Positions 42,865 through 52,493 of a stretch of DNA of 64,000 nt are shown here, in pieces. Each line of letters starts with the position of its first letter. Position 1 is the stretch's first letter. The translations under genes and the position numbers were made by a program. This stretch comes from Candidatus Manganitrophaceae bacterium (GTDB lineage: Bacteria > Nitrospirota > Nitrospiria > SBBL01 > Manganitrophaceae), in contig JACQEZ010000009.1 in NCBI GenBank assembly GCA_016200325.1, positions 1 through 64,000 of the forward strand. The letters run 5' to 3'. The notes beneath the pieces were generated by a model. It saw nothing but the letters and a program-made list of their open reading frames with translations. It ran no database searches and was not told the DNA's origin.

Positions 42865-44223
42865 ATGGATATCACCTTTCTGGGGGCGACGGGGACGGTG
42901 ACCGGCTCGAAATATCTGGTTGCGGCCGGCTCTAAGAAACTTTTAATCGACTGCGGCCTGTTCCAGGGGTTCAAGCAACTGCGTCTGAGAAACTGGGAGC
43001 CGCTTCCGATCGCGCCGAGGCAGATCGACGCGGTGATCCTGACCCACGCCCATCTCGACCACAGCGGCTACATTCCTCTGTTGGTCAAGAAGGGTTTCTC
43101 GGGAAAGATCTATTCCACTCCGGCCACCCGCGATCTCTGCCGCATTCTCCTGCCGGACAGCGGCTTTCTCCAAGAGGAGGACGCGGCCTACGCGAACAAG
43201 AAAAAGTTCTCCAAACATGCCCCGGCGCTTCCGCTCTACACGCAGGAGGACGCGGAACGTTCGCTCCGCCATTTTTGGACCGTCGAGTTCGGACGGGATT
43301 TCGATCTCGGAGGGGGTCTTAGTTTTCAGTTCAAGCCTGCCGGGCATCTTCTCGGCGCCGCGATGATCTCCCTTCGGGAGGGCGACACTTCGCTTCTCTT
43401 CTCCGGCGACCTCGGCCGCCCGAATGATCTCCTCATGGCCGCCCCGTCGGAGATCGGCCGAACAGACTACCTGGTGATCGAATCGACCTACGGCAACCGG
43501 CGTCACGATCCCGCCGATCCGAAGAAAGCGCTTGCGGCAATCATCAACCGAACCGTGAGCCGCGGCGGAATCGTCGTGATCCCGTCTTTTGCAGTGGGCC
43601 GCGCCCAGGCGGTGCTCTACCTGATCCATCTTCTCAAAGCGGCGCATGAAATCCCCGACATTCCGGTCTTCCTCAACAGCCCGATGGCGGCCGAGGCGAC
43701 CGATCTCTACTGTGATCACCGGGAGGAACATCGGCTAACATCCGATCAGTGCCGGGCGATGTGCCGCGCCGCGCAGGTGGTCAATAGCGTGGAGGAATCG
43801 AAACGGGTCAATGGCTTAAAAGATCCAATGATTCTGATCTCGGCCAGCGGCATGGCCACCGGAGGACGGGTGCTCCACCACCTCAAAACCTTCGCTCCCG
43901 ACGAGCGGAATGCGATTCTCTTTGTCGGTTTTCAGGCGGGTGGGACACGCGGCGAGGCGATGGTGAACGGCGCCAAGGGGGTGAAGATTCATGGGGCCTA
44001 CATTCCGGTGAGGGCGGAAGTCGCGACCCTGGAGAATCTCTCCGGCCATGCAGACGCCGATGAAATCATGACCTGGCTGGGCCATTTCGCTGCGCCTCCG
44101 CGGGAAACATTTATCACTCATGGCGAGCCTGCCGCGGCGGATGACTTAAGACATCGGATTGAAGAGAAGCTCGGCTGGCGCTGCCAGATCCCGGACTATC
44201 TGCAAAAGACCGACCTGAAATAG
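42865..44223 (+). CDS. Metallo-beta-lactamase/beta-CASP exoribonuclease family protein
   Basis: The 452-residue protein has the full MBL motif set: FLGATGTVTGSKY, the zinc motif HAHLDHSG (residues 61-68), PAGHLLGAAM, FSGDLGR and the beta-CASP block DYLVIESTYGNR. The C-terminal GHADADEI and FITHGEP complete the domain. The family includes CPSF73-like and RNase J-related RNA nucleases. Its RNA-decay products could feed NMPs to the phosphorylase encoded 12 bp downstream, which is inference. Confidence 0.93.
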   Translation: MDITFLGATGTVTGSKYLVAAGSKKLLIDCGLFQGFKQLRLRNWEPLPIAPRQIDAVILTHAHLDHSGYIPLLVKKGFSGKIYSTPATRDLCRILLPDSGFLQEEDAAYANKKKFSKHAPALPLYTQEDAERSLRHFWTVEFGRDFDLGGGLSFQFKPAGHLLGAAMISLREGDTSLLFSGDLGRPNDLLMAAPSEIGRTDYLVIESTYGNRRHDPADPKKALAAIINRTVSRGGIVVIPSFAVGRAQAVLYLIHLLKAAHEIPDIPVFLNSPMAAEATDLYCDHREEHRLTSDQCRAMCRAAQVVNSVEESKRVNGLKDPMILISASGMATGGRVLHHLKTFAPDERNAILFVGFQAGGTRGEAMVNGAKGVKIHGAYIPVRAEVATLENLSGHADADEIMTWLGHFAAPPRETFITHGEPAAADDLRHRIEEKLGWRCQIPDYLQKTDLK

Positions 44224-44234
44224 CGGAGGGAAGG

Positions 44235-45758
44235 ATGTCTTCAAAGGAAGGAAAGTACGCTCATGCGCTTCGGCTTCGGAGAATCGGGATCGACACATAC
44301 CAGCAGCCGGTGATCTACATGAGGCGCGATTGCCACGTCTGCCGCTCGGAAGGATTTGAAGCGCTCTCCCGCGTCCAGGTGGCCCATAACGGGCATACTA
44401 TCATCGCAACCCTCAATATCGTAAACACCGATCTTTTGACTCCCGGAGAGGCCGCATTGTCCGAGTCGGCCTGGAAACTTTTGGGGGCGAAGGAAGGAGA
44501 CCGGATTGACCTTTCTCACCCGCCGCCGCTCGAATCGCTGAGCCATGTCCGCGCCAAGGCTTACGGAAAGCAGCTGGACGAAGTCGCCATGAAGGAGATC
44601 ATTCAAGACATCGTTGCGGGGAGATACTCCGATATTCATCTCGCCTCATTCATCACCGCCTCCGCGGGGGATCGCCTCGATACCTCGGAGATGGTCGCCC
44701 TGACCCGGGCGATGATCGGCGTCGGCGAGCGCCTCAGCTGGAGTCAGACTCCGGTGATGGACAAGCATTCCATCGGTGGCCTTCCCGGAAACCGGACGAC
44801 GCTGCTGATCGTTCCGATTGTCTCCGCATTCGGCCTGACGATACCGAAGACCTCCTCGCGAGCGATCACCTCTCCCGCTGGCACCGCCGACACGATGGAA
44901 ACGTTGGCGCCGGTGGCGCTTGACATTCCCTCCATGCGCCGCGTGGTGGAGCGGGAAGGGGGATGCATCATCTGGGGGGGAGCCGTTCGCCTGAGCCCCG
45001 CGGACGACGTTTTGATCCGGGTGGAACGGCCGCTGGACCTCGACAGCGACGGTCAAATCGTCGCCTCGATTCTCTCAAAGAAAGCGGCGGCGGGGTCGAC
45101 CCATGTGGTGATCGACATGCCGATCGGAGAGACGGCCAAAGTGCGAAGCGTTGAAGCGGCCGAAATTCTCCGCGACCGTCTGGAGGTGGTGGGCCGGGCG
45201 GTCGGCCTGAACATCCGAGCGGTTTTCACCGACGGCGCCCAGCCGGTCGGTTGCGGGATCGGTCCCGCGTTGGAGGCGCGCGACGTGCTCTCCGTCCTCC
45301 GCGGCGAGGCCACGGCGCCCCAGAGCCTTCGGGAGAGGGCGCTCACTCTCGCGGGGGCGATCTTGGAACTCTCCTCCCGAGTGCCCTCGGAAGAGGGATA
45401 TCATACAGCTCGCGCTATCCTCGACGATGGCCGGGCATGGCGCAAATTTCAGGCGATCTGCAGAGCGCAGGGTGGAATGCGGGAGCCTCAGCGCGCCGGA
45501 TATACCCGGACGGTTGAAGCCGAACGCGCGGGCGAGGTCGTTCAAATCGATAACCGCCGGCTCGCACGAGTCGCCAAGCTCTCCGGCGCGCCGCAGGCCC
45601 CCGCGGCTGGGTTATATTTGCATGCCCTCCTGGGCGCCCGGGTGGAAAAGGGCCAGCCGCTCTTCACGATTCACGCGGAGTCTCCGGGCGAGATGGCCTA
45701 TGCCTTGGCCTATGTGGAAGGACAAAAGGAGATCTTTCGCATCGAGGAGGCGCGATGA
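44235..45758 (+). CDS. AMP phosphorylase / thymidine phosphorylase family enzyme
   Basis: A 507-residue enzyme of the archaeal AMP phosphorylase group (annotated as putative thymidine phosphorylase in bacteria). DKHSIGGLPGNRTT and PKTSSRAITSPAGTADTME are the phosphate- and nucleoside-binding motifs; an extra N-terminal domain of about 85 residues distinguishes it from bacterial DeoA. Archaeal members phosphorolyse NMPs to ribose-1,5-bisphosphate and a base. No R15P isomerase or RuBisCO is present. It is coupled to PRPP synthetase (four-base overlap). Confidence 0.9.
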   Translation: MSSKEGKYAHALRLRRIGIDTYQQPVIYMRRDCHVCRSEGFEALSRVQVAHNGHTIIATLNIVNTDLLTPGEAALSESAWKLLGAKEGDRIDLSHPPPLESLSHVRAKAYGKQLDEVAMKEIIQDIVAGRYSDIHLASFITASAGDRLDTSEMVALTRAMIGVGERLSWSQTPVMDKHSIGGLPGNRTTLLIVPIVSAFGLTIPKTSSRAITSPAGTADTMETLAPVALDIPSMRRVVEREGGCIIWGGAVRLSPADDVLIRVERPLDLDSDGQIVASILSKKAAAGSTHVVIDMPIGETAKVRSVEAAEILRDRLEVVGRAVGLNIRAVFTDGAQPVGCGIGPALEARDVLSVLRGEATAPQSLRERALTLAGAILELSSRVPSEEGYHTARAILDDGRAWRKFQAICRAQGGMREPQRAGYTRTVEAERAGEVVQIDNRRLARVAKLSGAPQAPAAGLYLHALLGARVEKGQPLFTIHAESPGEMAYALAYVEGQKEIFRIEEAR

Positions 45759-46648
45759 AACCGCTGGTGTTTGCATTGCCGGGCAATGACGATCTGGCCA
45801 CATCCCTTGCGAATCGGATCGACGCCGAAGTCGGAAAGATTCTCTTCCGACGGTTTCCCGATAGCGAATCTTATTTCCGGATCGAGACCTCCGTTAAAGG
45901 GCGCCCGGCGATCCTCTGCTGTACGCTCGACCGGCCCGACACCAAGGCGATCCCGCTTTTTTTCGCGGCGCAAACCGCAAAGGATCTCGGGGCCACCCAG
46001 GTCGGGCTGGTCGTGCCCTATCTTGCCTATATGCGTCAGGATCGGCGGTTCCAACCCGGAGAGGGGATCACCTCCGTCTACTTTGCTCGGCTCCTATCCG
46101 GCTCCGTCGATTGGCTGGTCACAGTCGATCCCCATCTGCACCGGCGCGCCTCTCTGTCGGAGATCTACACTATCCCTACGCGGGTGATTCACGCCGCCCC
46201 TTTGATCTCAACCTGGATTCGCGCCAACATTGTTTCTCCGGTCCTGATCGGGCCTGACAGCGAGAGTAAGCAGTGGGTCTCCGAGATCGCAGCCCGGGCC
46301 GGAGCTCCCTATCTGGTTTTGGAGAAGATCCGCCGCGGCGACCGGGAGGTGGAGGTCTCGGTTCCCGAGATCGACCGCTGGAAAAGCTGCACGCCGGTGC
46401 TGGTGGACGACATCATCTCTACGGCCCGAACCATGATTGAGACAGTCGGACATCTGCGCCGCGCGGGACTTTCGAAGCCGGTCTGTATCGGGATTCATGC
46501 GATCTTTGCCGATCGGGCTGAGGAGGATCTTCAGGAAGCGGGGGCATTGAGGGTGGTGACCTGTAACACGATTCCGCACCCCTCCAATGCGATCGATCTC
46601 GGCGACCTGCTGGCGGGAGGGGTGCGCGAGATGAAGGATGCGGTATGA
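45755..46648 (+). CDS. prs: Ribose-phosphate pyrophosphokinase (PRPP synthetase)
   Basis: A 297-residue enzyme that makes PRPP from ribose-5-phosphate and ATP. DPHLHRR and the PRPP-binding loop VLVDDIISTARTM are conserved, and RRFPDSESY and YLAYMRQDRRF match the ATP-binding region. It is a little shorter than typical bacterial Prs (310-315), as in divergent or archaeal-like forms. The overlap with the AMP phosphorylase implies stoichiometric expression and a shared ribose-phosphate pathway. Confidence 0.93.
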   Translation: MKPLVFALPGNDDLATSLANRIDAEVGKILFRRFPDSESYFRIETSVKGRPAILCCTLDRPDTKAIPLFFAAQTAKDLGATQVGLVVPYLAYMRQDRRFQPGEGITSVYFARLLSGSVDWLVTVDPHLHRRASLSEIYTIPTRVIHAAPLISTWIRANIVSPVLIGPDSESKQWVSEIAARAGAPYLVLEKIRRGDREVEVSVPEIDRWKSCTPVLVDDIISTARTMIETVGHLRRAGLSKPVCIGIHAIFADRAEEDLQEAGALRVVTCNTIPHPSNAIDLGDLLAGGVREMKDAV

Positions 46649-46737
46649 AGCCTTATTGCTCGTCAAAGGATCGATATCGAAGAGCAGGGAAATGAGATCG
46701 TCGGCTGGAGGGATGATCATTTTTTCAGGAGGTCTCC

Positions 46738-46911
46738 ATGCGTAACTGGGCTTGGCTCTGTCCTTACATGATGATCGGGTTGGCGACGGGGGTCTTGGTC
46801 CTCTTTGGCCTGACCCTCTGGAGCGCTTTTCTGATCGCGCTTTTATTGGTCTGCCCGGCCGTGATGTTATGGGGAGCATGGCAGATAAGAAGCCCGCATA
46901 GAAAATTTTGA
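46738..46911 (+). CDS. Small membrane protein
   Basis: A 57-residue protein with two hydrophobic helices (MMIGLATGVLVLFGLTLWSAF and FLIALLLVCPAVMLWGAW, the pair almost contiguous) and a basic end. An AGGAGG site lies six bases before the ATG. It fills the gap between PRPP synthetase and the UbiB-like gene, which supports its being real. Confidence 0.7.
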   Translation: MRNWAWLCPYMMIGLATGVLVLFGLTLWSAFLIALLLVCPAVMLWGAWQIRSPHRKF

Positions 46912-46924
46912 GAAGGTAAAACGG

Positions 46925-48634
46925 ATGGCACTTCGACCTTACAAGATGAGACTTGCCGATCTGAACCGTCTGCGCAAGATTCTCGTCATCGTCGTCGAAT
47001 CGGGCGGAGGAATGCTCATTGATCGGCTCCGGCTCCGGTATCTACTTCCGCTTCGATATCGGATCGCGCATCTCTTCAGAGGCGCTTCCGTCGAGGAGAG
47101 CCCGGCTCAAATTGAAGGACCGCAGCCGATTCTCTCGCCCCCCGCCTTGAGAACCCTTCTGGAGCGGTTGGGACCGACTTTCATCAAACTGGGACAGATC
47201 TTGAGCATGCGCGCCGACCTGGTCGGGGAGACCCTCTCGCAGGAGTTCTCCAAGTTGCAGAGCCATGCCCCTCCTTTTTCGTATGAGGAGGCGAGAAAAA
47301 TTCTCCGGGAGGAGTTGGGCGGCGCTCCCGAGGAGCGGTTCAAGTCATTTGAAGAGAAACCGGTCGCCGCCGCCTCGCTGGCCCAGGTCCATCGGGCTTT
47401 CCTGGAAGATGGAACCGAGGTCGCCGTCAAAATCCAGCGGCCCGGGATTCAGAAGATCATTACCCAGGATATTCACATTCTCTTCTTCCTCGCTGGCTTG
47501 GCCGAGCGCTTCCTCCCGGAACTGCGGCTCTACCGGCCGACGCGGGTTATTAATGAGTTCGCCGACTGGACCTTGAGGGAGCTCGATTTCAGGGCGGAGG
47601 GGCGCAACGCGGAGCGGTTCCGCTATATCTTCCGAGACAATCCCGATATCACTATTCCGAAGGTCTTCTGGGACCGGACCACCGAGCGGGTCCTGACCGC
47701 TTCGTTCTCCCACGGGGTCAAGGTCACCGATCTCGACCGGATCGAGACGTTCGGCGGCGATCGAAAGCGGCTCGCCGCGATCGGCGTGAGCGCCTTTTTT
47801 CAACAATTTTTCGTTGCGGGATTCTTCCATGCCGATCCCCATCCAGGAAATTTCTTCGCCATGCCCGACGGGCGGCTCTGCCTTCACGATTTCGGGATGG
47901 TCGGATATCTGGACGAAGCGTCGCGCCGGGAGCTGTTGAGCTGTTTGATCTCCTTCGTCAATAAAGATATTGAAGGGTTCACGCGGCATCTGCTTCATCT
48001 CGCGACGATCGATCAGGAGAGCGACCTCGCCGGATTTCAGAGAGACATCGCCGGCATCTTGAGCGAGTTCTTCTTCACGGAGCATCCGCCGAGCATCACC
48101 TGGGCCTTCTTCCGGGTAATCAACCGGGGGGCGAGAAGCGGGATCCGGTTTCCCGCCGATCTCGCCCTCTTCGGCAAGGCGCTCGCCACCACGGAGGGGA
48201 TGGGCGTAAAACTCTACCCGGAGTTTGCTTTCAACAAGGAGCTCGAACCTTATGTGATGGGCGCCTTGAAAGATCAATTCAGCCCGACGAAGATCTTCCA
48301 AAAACTTCAGGCCGATCTCCTGGACCATGTCGGTTTCCTGGCCTCTCTTCCCGAAGAGATCAGACACGCGCTCGCTAAAATCGAGAAGGGAGAGATCGGC
48401 GTTAAAATCGACACCCAGGAAATTCAAGGGATGAAGCGGGAGTTTGATCGGCAGAACGATTTACGAATATTGGGGATGGTTCTGACGGCAGTGGTCCTCG
48501 CAACGTTCGGCCTGCTTCACCTGGAGGGGAAGGAGTCCCTTGGAGGGATTCCGTTCAGCGCCCTCGGCATGGTCGTGTCAGCGGTCCTGTTCATCTGGTT
48601 TGTGATGCGACTGAGAAAGGGGCCGGAGGCCTGA
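46925..48634 (+). CDS. UbiB/AarF-type (ABC1) atypical kinase
   Basis: The 569-residue protein has the KxGQ-like block PTFIKLGQILSMRADL, the Ala-rich loop PVAAASLAQVH, EVAVKIQRPG for ATP binding, HADPHPGNF and DFGMVG for catalysis, and two C-terminal membrane helices. UbiB/COQ8 proteins are atypical kinases or ATPases that support quinone synthesis and membrane lipid handling. In a copper operon it may help keep the quinone pool under metal stress. It is full length. Confidence 0.93.
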   Translation: MALRPYKMRLADLNRLRKILVIVVESGGGMLIDRLRLRYLLPLRYRIAHLFRGASVEESPAQIEGPQPILSPPALRTLLERLGPTFIKLGQILSMRADLVGETLSQEFSKLQSHAPPFSYEEARKILREELGGAPEERFKSFEEKPVAAASLAQVHRAFLEDGTEVAVKIQRPGIQKIITQDIHILFFLAGLAERFLPELRLYRPTRVINEFADWTLRELDFRAEGRNAERFRYIFRDNPDITIPKVFWDRTTERVLTASFSHGVKVTDLDRIETFGGDRKRLAAIGVSAFFQQFFVAGFFHADPHPGNFFAMPDGRLCLHDFGMVGYLDEASRRELLSCLISFVNKDIEGFTRHLLHLATIDQESDLAGFQRDIAGILSEFFFTEHPPSITWAFFRVINRGARSGIRFPADLALFGKALATTEGMGVKLYPEFAFNKELEPYVMGALKDQFSPTKIFQKLQADLLDHVGFLASLPEEIRHALAKIEKGEIGVKIDTQEIQGMKREFDRQNDLRILGMVLTAVVLATFGLLHLEGKESLGGIPFSALGMVVSAVLFIWFVMRLRKGPEA

Positions 48635-48758
48635 ATCGAGGACCGACCTCCTTCTGAGGGGTTGTGTTCGCTGTCTCTTTTGTCCAGAATGGAGAAAAGT
48701 GAGTCCTCTAGAAAATCGGAATTTAATGCATGTGAAGGCTTTAGATAAGGAGCGTACG

Positions 48759-49820
48759 ATGAGCAGAGTAAAGGTGGCTGTGAATGGTTATGGCGTGATC
48801 GGAAAGCGGGTGGCCGACGCGGTTCGGAAACAAGACGATTTAGAGTTGGTCGGCGTGGCCGACATCATGACCGACTACCGGATCAAAACCGCGGCGATCT
48901 TGGGGATTCCCGTCTTCGCGGCGGCGCCGGAGAAAGCGGCGGAGATGCGATCCTCCGGGATTCCGGTCGCGGGGACGGTGGACGAGCTTCTCTCCCGGGT
49001 CGACGTGGCGGTCGATTGCACCCCCAAGAAGATCGCCGCCGGAAACAAAGCGCGTTACGAAAAGGCAGGCGTCAAAGCGATCTTTCAGGGAGGCGAGGCG
49101 CACGCGCTGACCGGCCATTCGTTCGTGGCACAGGCGAACTACGAAACAGCGCTCGGACGGCAGATCACCCGCGTGGTCTCCTGCAACACCACCTCCATCG
49201 TCCGCACGCTCACGGCGCTGAAGAAGGCGGGGCTGCTGAAGCGCGCGCGGGGGACCCTGATCCGCCGGGCCTCCGATCCCTGGGAGTCGCACCTCGACGG
49301 CATCATGAACACGATCGTTCCGGAGAAGGTGATCCCGAGCCACCAAGGACCCGACGCGCGGACCGTCGACCCCGATCTGAATGTCGTCACCATTGCCGTC
49401 AAGGCCCCGGAAAACATCAGCCATCTCCATACCTGGTGGGTCGAGCTGACCCGATCTTCCACAAAGGAGGAGGTCCTCGCCGCGTTTCGCGCGGCGCCTC
49501 GGATTGCGTTTGTCCGGATGGGGGATGGCGTGACGGCGATCAACAGCACCAAGGAGCTGATGTCCGATCTGGGGCGCCCCCGGGCCGACCTCTATGAGGT
49601 GGGCCTCTGGGAAGACGTCCTTACTGTCGAGGGGAATGAAGTTTACTATACCTACCAGGTCGACAATCAGGCGATCGTCATTCCCGAGACGATTGATGCG
49701 ATCCGAGCGCTGGCCGGGATCGAGAAAGATGCGATGAAGTCGATCGAGAAAACCGACAGGGCGCTGGGAGTGGTAAAAGAATTTCTTCAAATTGAAAAGA
49801 AAAAGGCGGAGGCGGCCTAG
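48759..49820 (+). CDS. gap: Archaeal-type (type II) glyceraldehyde-3-phosphate dehydrogenase
   Basis: A 353-residue GAPDH of the archaeal type II family. [15 protein letters not shown] is its Rossmann motif, and the catalytic C142 lies in [20 protein letters not shown] and the C-terminal [10 protein letters not shown]-like block are typical. It can use NAD or NADP. Bacteria normally have type I GapA; a copper-sensitive cysteine enzyme is here duplicated by an unrelated-sequence form inside a copper operon. AAGGAG before ATG 48759 decides the start. Confidence 0.93.
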   Translation: MSRVKVAVNGYGVIGKRVADAVRKQDDLELVGVADIMTDYRIKTAAILGIPVFAAAPEKAAEMRSSGIPVAGTVDELLSRVDVAVDCTPKKIAAGNKARYEKAGVKAIFQGGEAHALTGHSFVAQANYETALGRQITRVVSCNTTSIVRTLTALKKAGLLKRARGTLIRRASDPWESHLDGIMNTIVPEKVIPSHQGPDARTVDPDLNVVTIAVKAPENISHLHTWWVELTRSSTKEEVLAAFRAAPRIAFVRMGDGVTAINSTKELMSDLGRPRADLYEVGLWEDVLTVEGNEVYYTYQVDNQAIVIPETIDAIRALAGIEKDAMKSIEKTDRALGVVKEFLQIEKKKAEAA

Positions 49821-49839
49821 CGCTTTCGAAAGGGCATCG

Positions 49840-52236
49840 ATGAAGACGAGCACTATCGAGGTCGGGGAGATCCTCTCGCCGCTGAGCGCCCGCGGCGTGG
49901 AAAAGCAGTTGATGCGTCTGCCGGGGATGAAGCGGGTGGAGGTCAATCCAGTCTCGGATACCGCCACGGTGACGTATGACGAGGCGGTGATGGATCTCAA
50001 AACGATCAAGAAACGGGTGGAGGAGTGCGGCCATCACTGCCGCGGCGAGATGGTTCCCAAACACATCTGCGCGCCGGAAGATCCGGAGATGGAGGCGGCG
50101 ATGCCGGCTCCGATGGAGGAACACCGGGAGCATGCCGCCCATGCGCCGGCTCCAAAAGCCGCTCCCGCGATGGCGGAGATGGCGCACGAGATGGGGCATG
50201 GCCCCGGGATGGATCTGGCGGAGATGGCGCGCGACATGCGCAACCGCTTTTGGATTGCTTTACTCTTTTCGGTTCCGATTTTTCTCTATGCGCCGATGGG
50301 AATCGATTTCATCCGGCTGACGCCCCCGTTTGGTTTGAATCTCAACGTCTGGCTCTTTCTGCTGGCGAGCGCCGCGATCCTCTACCCCGGCTGGCCTTTT
50401 GTGGTCGCCGCCGTCCGGGCGATTCGAAACGGCGCGTTGAACATGGCGGTCCTGGTGGTGTTGAGCGTCGGAACCGGCTACCTCTTCAGCATCGGCGCGA
50501 CCTTCTTCTTTCAAGGGGAGCAGTTCTACGAGGCGGCCTCCGTTCTGCTGGTCTTTATCCTGCTCGGTCACTGGCTGGAGATGCGGGCCCGCGCCGGGGC
50601 GTCCAGCGCGATCCGGGCGCTGATGGACCTTGCCCCCCCGATGGCCACCGTCTTCAGGAACGACCGCGAAGTAGAGATCCCAACAGCGGAGGTGGAGGTC
50701 GGTGATTTGATCGTGATCCGTCCCGGGAACAAGATCCCGGTGGACGGTCAAGTCGTCGACGGATCGTCGCTCGTCGATGAATCGATGCTCACCGGCGAAT
50801 CGATGCCGGTGAGTAAGGCGCCGGGCAACACGGTGATCGGGGCCACGATCAATAAGAGTGGAACCTTCCGCTATCGCGCCACCAAGGTCGGAGCCGACAC
50901 CGCGCTCGCCCAGATCGTGAAGCTGGTCCAGGAGGCGCAGAACTCGAAGGCCCCGGCGCAGCTTCTCGCCGATCGCGCCGCCCAGTGGCTCGTCGCTTCC
51001 GCGATTGGAATCGGTCTGATCACATTTGCGTTTTGGTACGGATGGGCGGACCGCCCCCTCCTCTTTGCAATGACCCTCACGATCACGGTCTTCGTCATTG
51101 CCTGCCCCGACGCGTTGGGATTGGCCACCCCGATGGCAGTCATGGTCGGAACCGGACTCGGCGCGATGAACGGGATTCTCTTCAAGAACGCCGCGGCGTT
51201 AGAGGAGGCGACCAAACTGAATGTCGTTGTCTTCGATAAGACCGGAACTTTGACGATGGGCCAGCCGGAGGTGGTGGAGGTGGCGACCGTCGCCGGAAGA
51301 GGCGCAGACGAAATTCTCTCCTTGGCGGCCGCGGTCGAAGAGGGATCGGAACACCCGCTGGCCCAGGCGATTCTCCGCCGGGCGGAAGGGCTCCAGCGGG
51401 AGCGGGCAAAAGGTTTTACCGCCATCGAGGGAAAAGGAGCGCGGGCCGAGGTCTCCGGCCGGTCGGTGCTTCTCGGGAATCGCCGACTGATGGAGGAAGA
51501 AGGGGTCGACATGAGCGGCCTCGATGCGGAATCGAATCGGTTCCAAGGATCCGGAAGAACGGTGACCCATGTCGCTCAGGATCGAAAGGGAATCGGTCTG
51601 ATCGCGATCGCGGACGCCTCCCGTCCCACCGCCGCCGAGGCGGTGAAGAAATTGAGAGATCGGGGAGTTCATGTCGCCATGCTGACCGGCGATAACCGCG
51701 CGACCGCCGAGCGGATCGCCGCGGAGCTGGGGATCGAGATCGTCCTGGCCGACGTACTGCCGGGGCAGAAGGCGGAGAAGATTAAAGAACTTCAGTCGCA
51801 GGGGAAGAAGGTGGGAATGGTGGGGGACGGGGTCAACGATGCGCCGGCGCTCACGCAAGCCGATGTCGGATTCGCGATCGGCGCCGGGACCGATGTCGCG
51901 ATGGAGAGCGCCGATGTGGTGTTGATGAAGAGCGATCCGTATGATGTGGTCGGCGCGATTGAGCTCTCCCGCGCAACGCTACGCAAGATGCGGCAGAACC
52001 TCTTTTGGGCGGTTGCTTACAACGTGATTGCCTTTCCGCTGGCGGCGGGAGTATTCTATCCGATCACGATCAGCCCGGAGGCGGCGGCGCTCTCGATGTC
52101 CGGAAGCACGGTCCTGGTGGCGATGAACGCCATGTTGCTGAGGTGGACGCGCCTGGCGGGGATTCGAAAATCGTCCGCCGTATCGACTGAAGGAAAGAGC
52201 CACGAGAAAACGCATCAGATGCGCCGAGCGGCATGA
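49840..52236 (+). CDS. P1B ATPase with CPD motif and degenerate HMA domain
   Basis: A 798-residue heavy-metal ATPase. The N-terminal HMA-like domain lacks CxxC (SPLSARG replaces it) but ends in CGHHCRGE and KHIC, followed by a long Met/His-rich spacer. The transmembrane motif is C422-P-D424 in [12 protein letters not shown], not the CPC of CopA; D466 in DKTGT is phosphorylated. CPx variants change metal choice, so the substrate is uncertain; Cu, Ag or another metal are possible. It starts 19 bases after the GAPDH gene. Confidence 0.93.
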   Translation: MKTSTIEVGEILSPLSARGVEKQLMRLPGMKRVEVNPVSDTATVTYDEAVMDLKTIKKRVEECGHHCRGEMVPKHICAPEDPEMEAAMPAPMEEHREHAAHAPAPKAAPAMAEMAHEMGHGPGMDLAEMARDMRNRFWIALLFSVPIFLYAPMGIDFIRLTPPFGLNLNVWLFLLASAAILYPGWPFVVAAVRAIRNGALNMAVLVVLSVGTGYLFSIGATFFFQGEQFYEAASVLLVFILLGHWLEMRARAGASSAIRALMDLAPPMATVFRNDREVEIPTAEVEVGDLIVIRPGNKIPVDGQVVDGSSLVDESMLTGESMPVSKAPGNTVIGATINKSGTFRYRATKVGADTALAQIVKLVQEAQNSKAPAQLLADRAAQWLVASAIGIGLITFAFWYGWADRPLLFAMTLTITVFVIACPDALGLATPMAVMVGTGLGAMNGILFKNAAALEEATKLNVVVFDKTGTLTMGQPEVVEVATVAGRGADEILSLAAAVEEGSEHPLAQAILRRAEGLQRERAKGFTAIEGKGARAEVSGRSVLLGNRRLMEEEGVDMSGLDAESNRFQGSGRTVTHVAQDRKGIGLIAIADASRPTAAEAVKKLRDRGVHVAMLTGDNRATAERIAAELGIEIVLADVLPGQKAEKIKELQSQGKKVGMVGDGVNDAPALTQADVGFAIGAGTDVAMESADVVLMKSDPYDVVGAIELSRATLRKMRQNLFWAVAYNVIAFPLAAGVFYPITISPEAAALSMSGSTVLVAMNAMLLRWTRLAGIRKSSAVSTEGKSHEKTHQMRRAA

Positions 52237-52493
52237 GGAAAAAGAAAGGGGTGCGAATTAAAAGAGGACTCCTTGCATTCATCGCGCTCTTATTCGCCTC
52301 GGCGACGGCGCTGGCCGGGGAGTACCGCTTGGTCATCGATGAAACGCGGGTCAACATCACCGGCCAGGAGCGGATGGCGATGACGATCAACGGCACGGCT
52401 CCCGGTCCCGCGCTCCGATGGCGAGAGGGGGAAGAGGTGACGCTTCGGGTGACTAACCGGCTCATGAAGAGTGCGCGACGATTCAGCGGATGA
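52233..52493 (+). pseudogene. N-terminal fragment of a multicopper oxidase
   Basis: The start overlaps the ATPase stop (ATGA), then a signal peptide (LLAFIALLFASATALAG) leads to the first cupredoxin strands: MAMTINGTAPGPALRWREG, then EEVTLRVTNRL. This matches the start of PcoA/CopA oxidases, including the intact one at 61946-63772. Homology ends at LMK near base 52468, before the first HWHG copper ligands, and the frame closes at 52493. The oxidase is clearly truncated. Confidence 0.85.

Noticed and set aside
48840-50009. Very long antisense frame across the GAPDH gene (and similar ones across the UbiB-like, MBL and MCO genes)
   Set aside because: High G+C third positions produce long antisense frames opposite real genes. 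The sense strands carry full family motifs.
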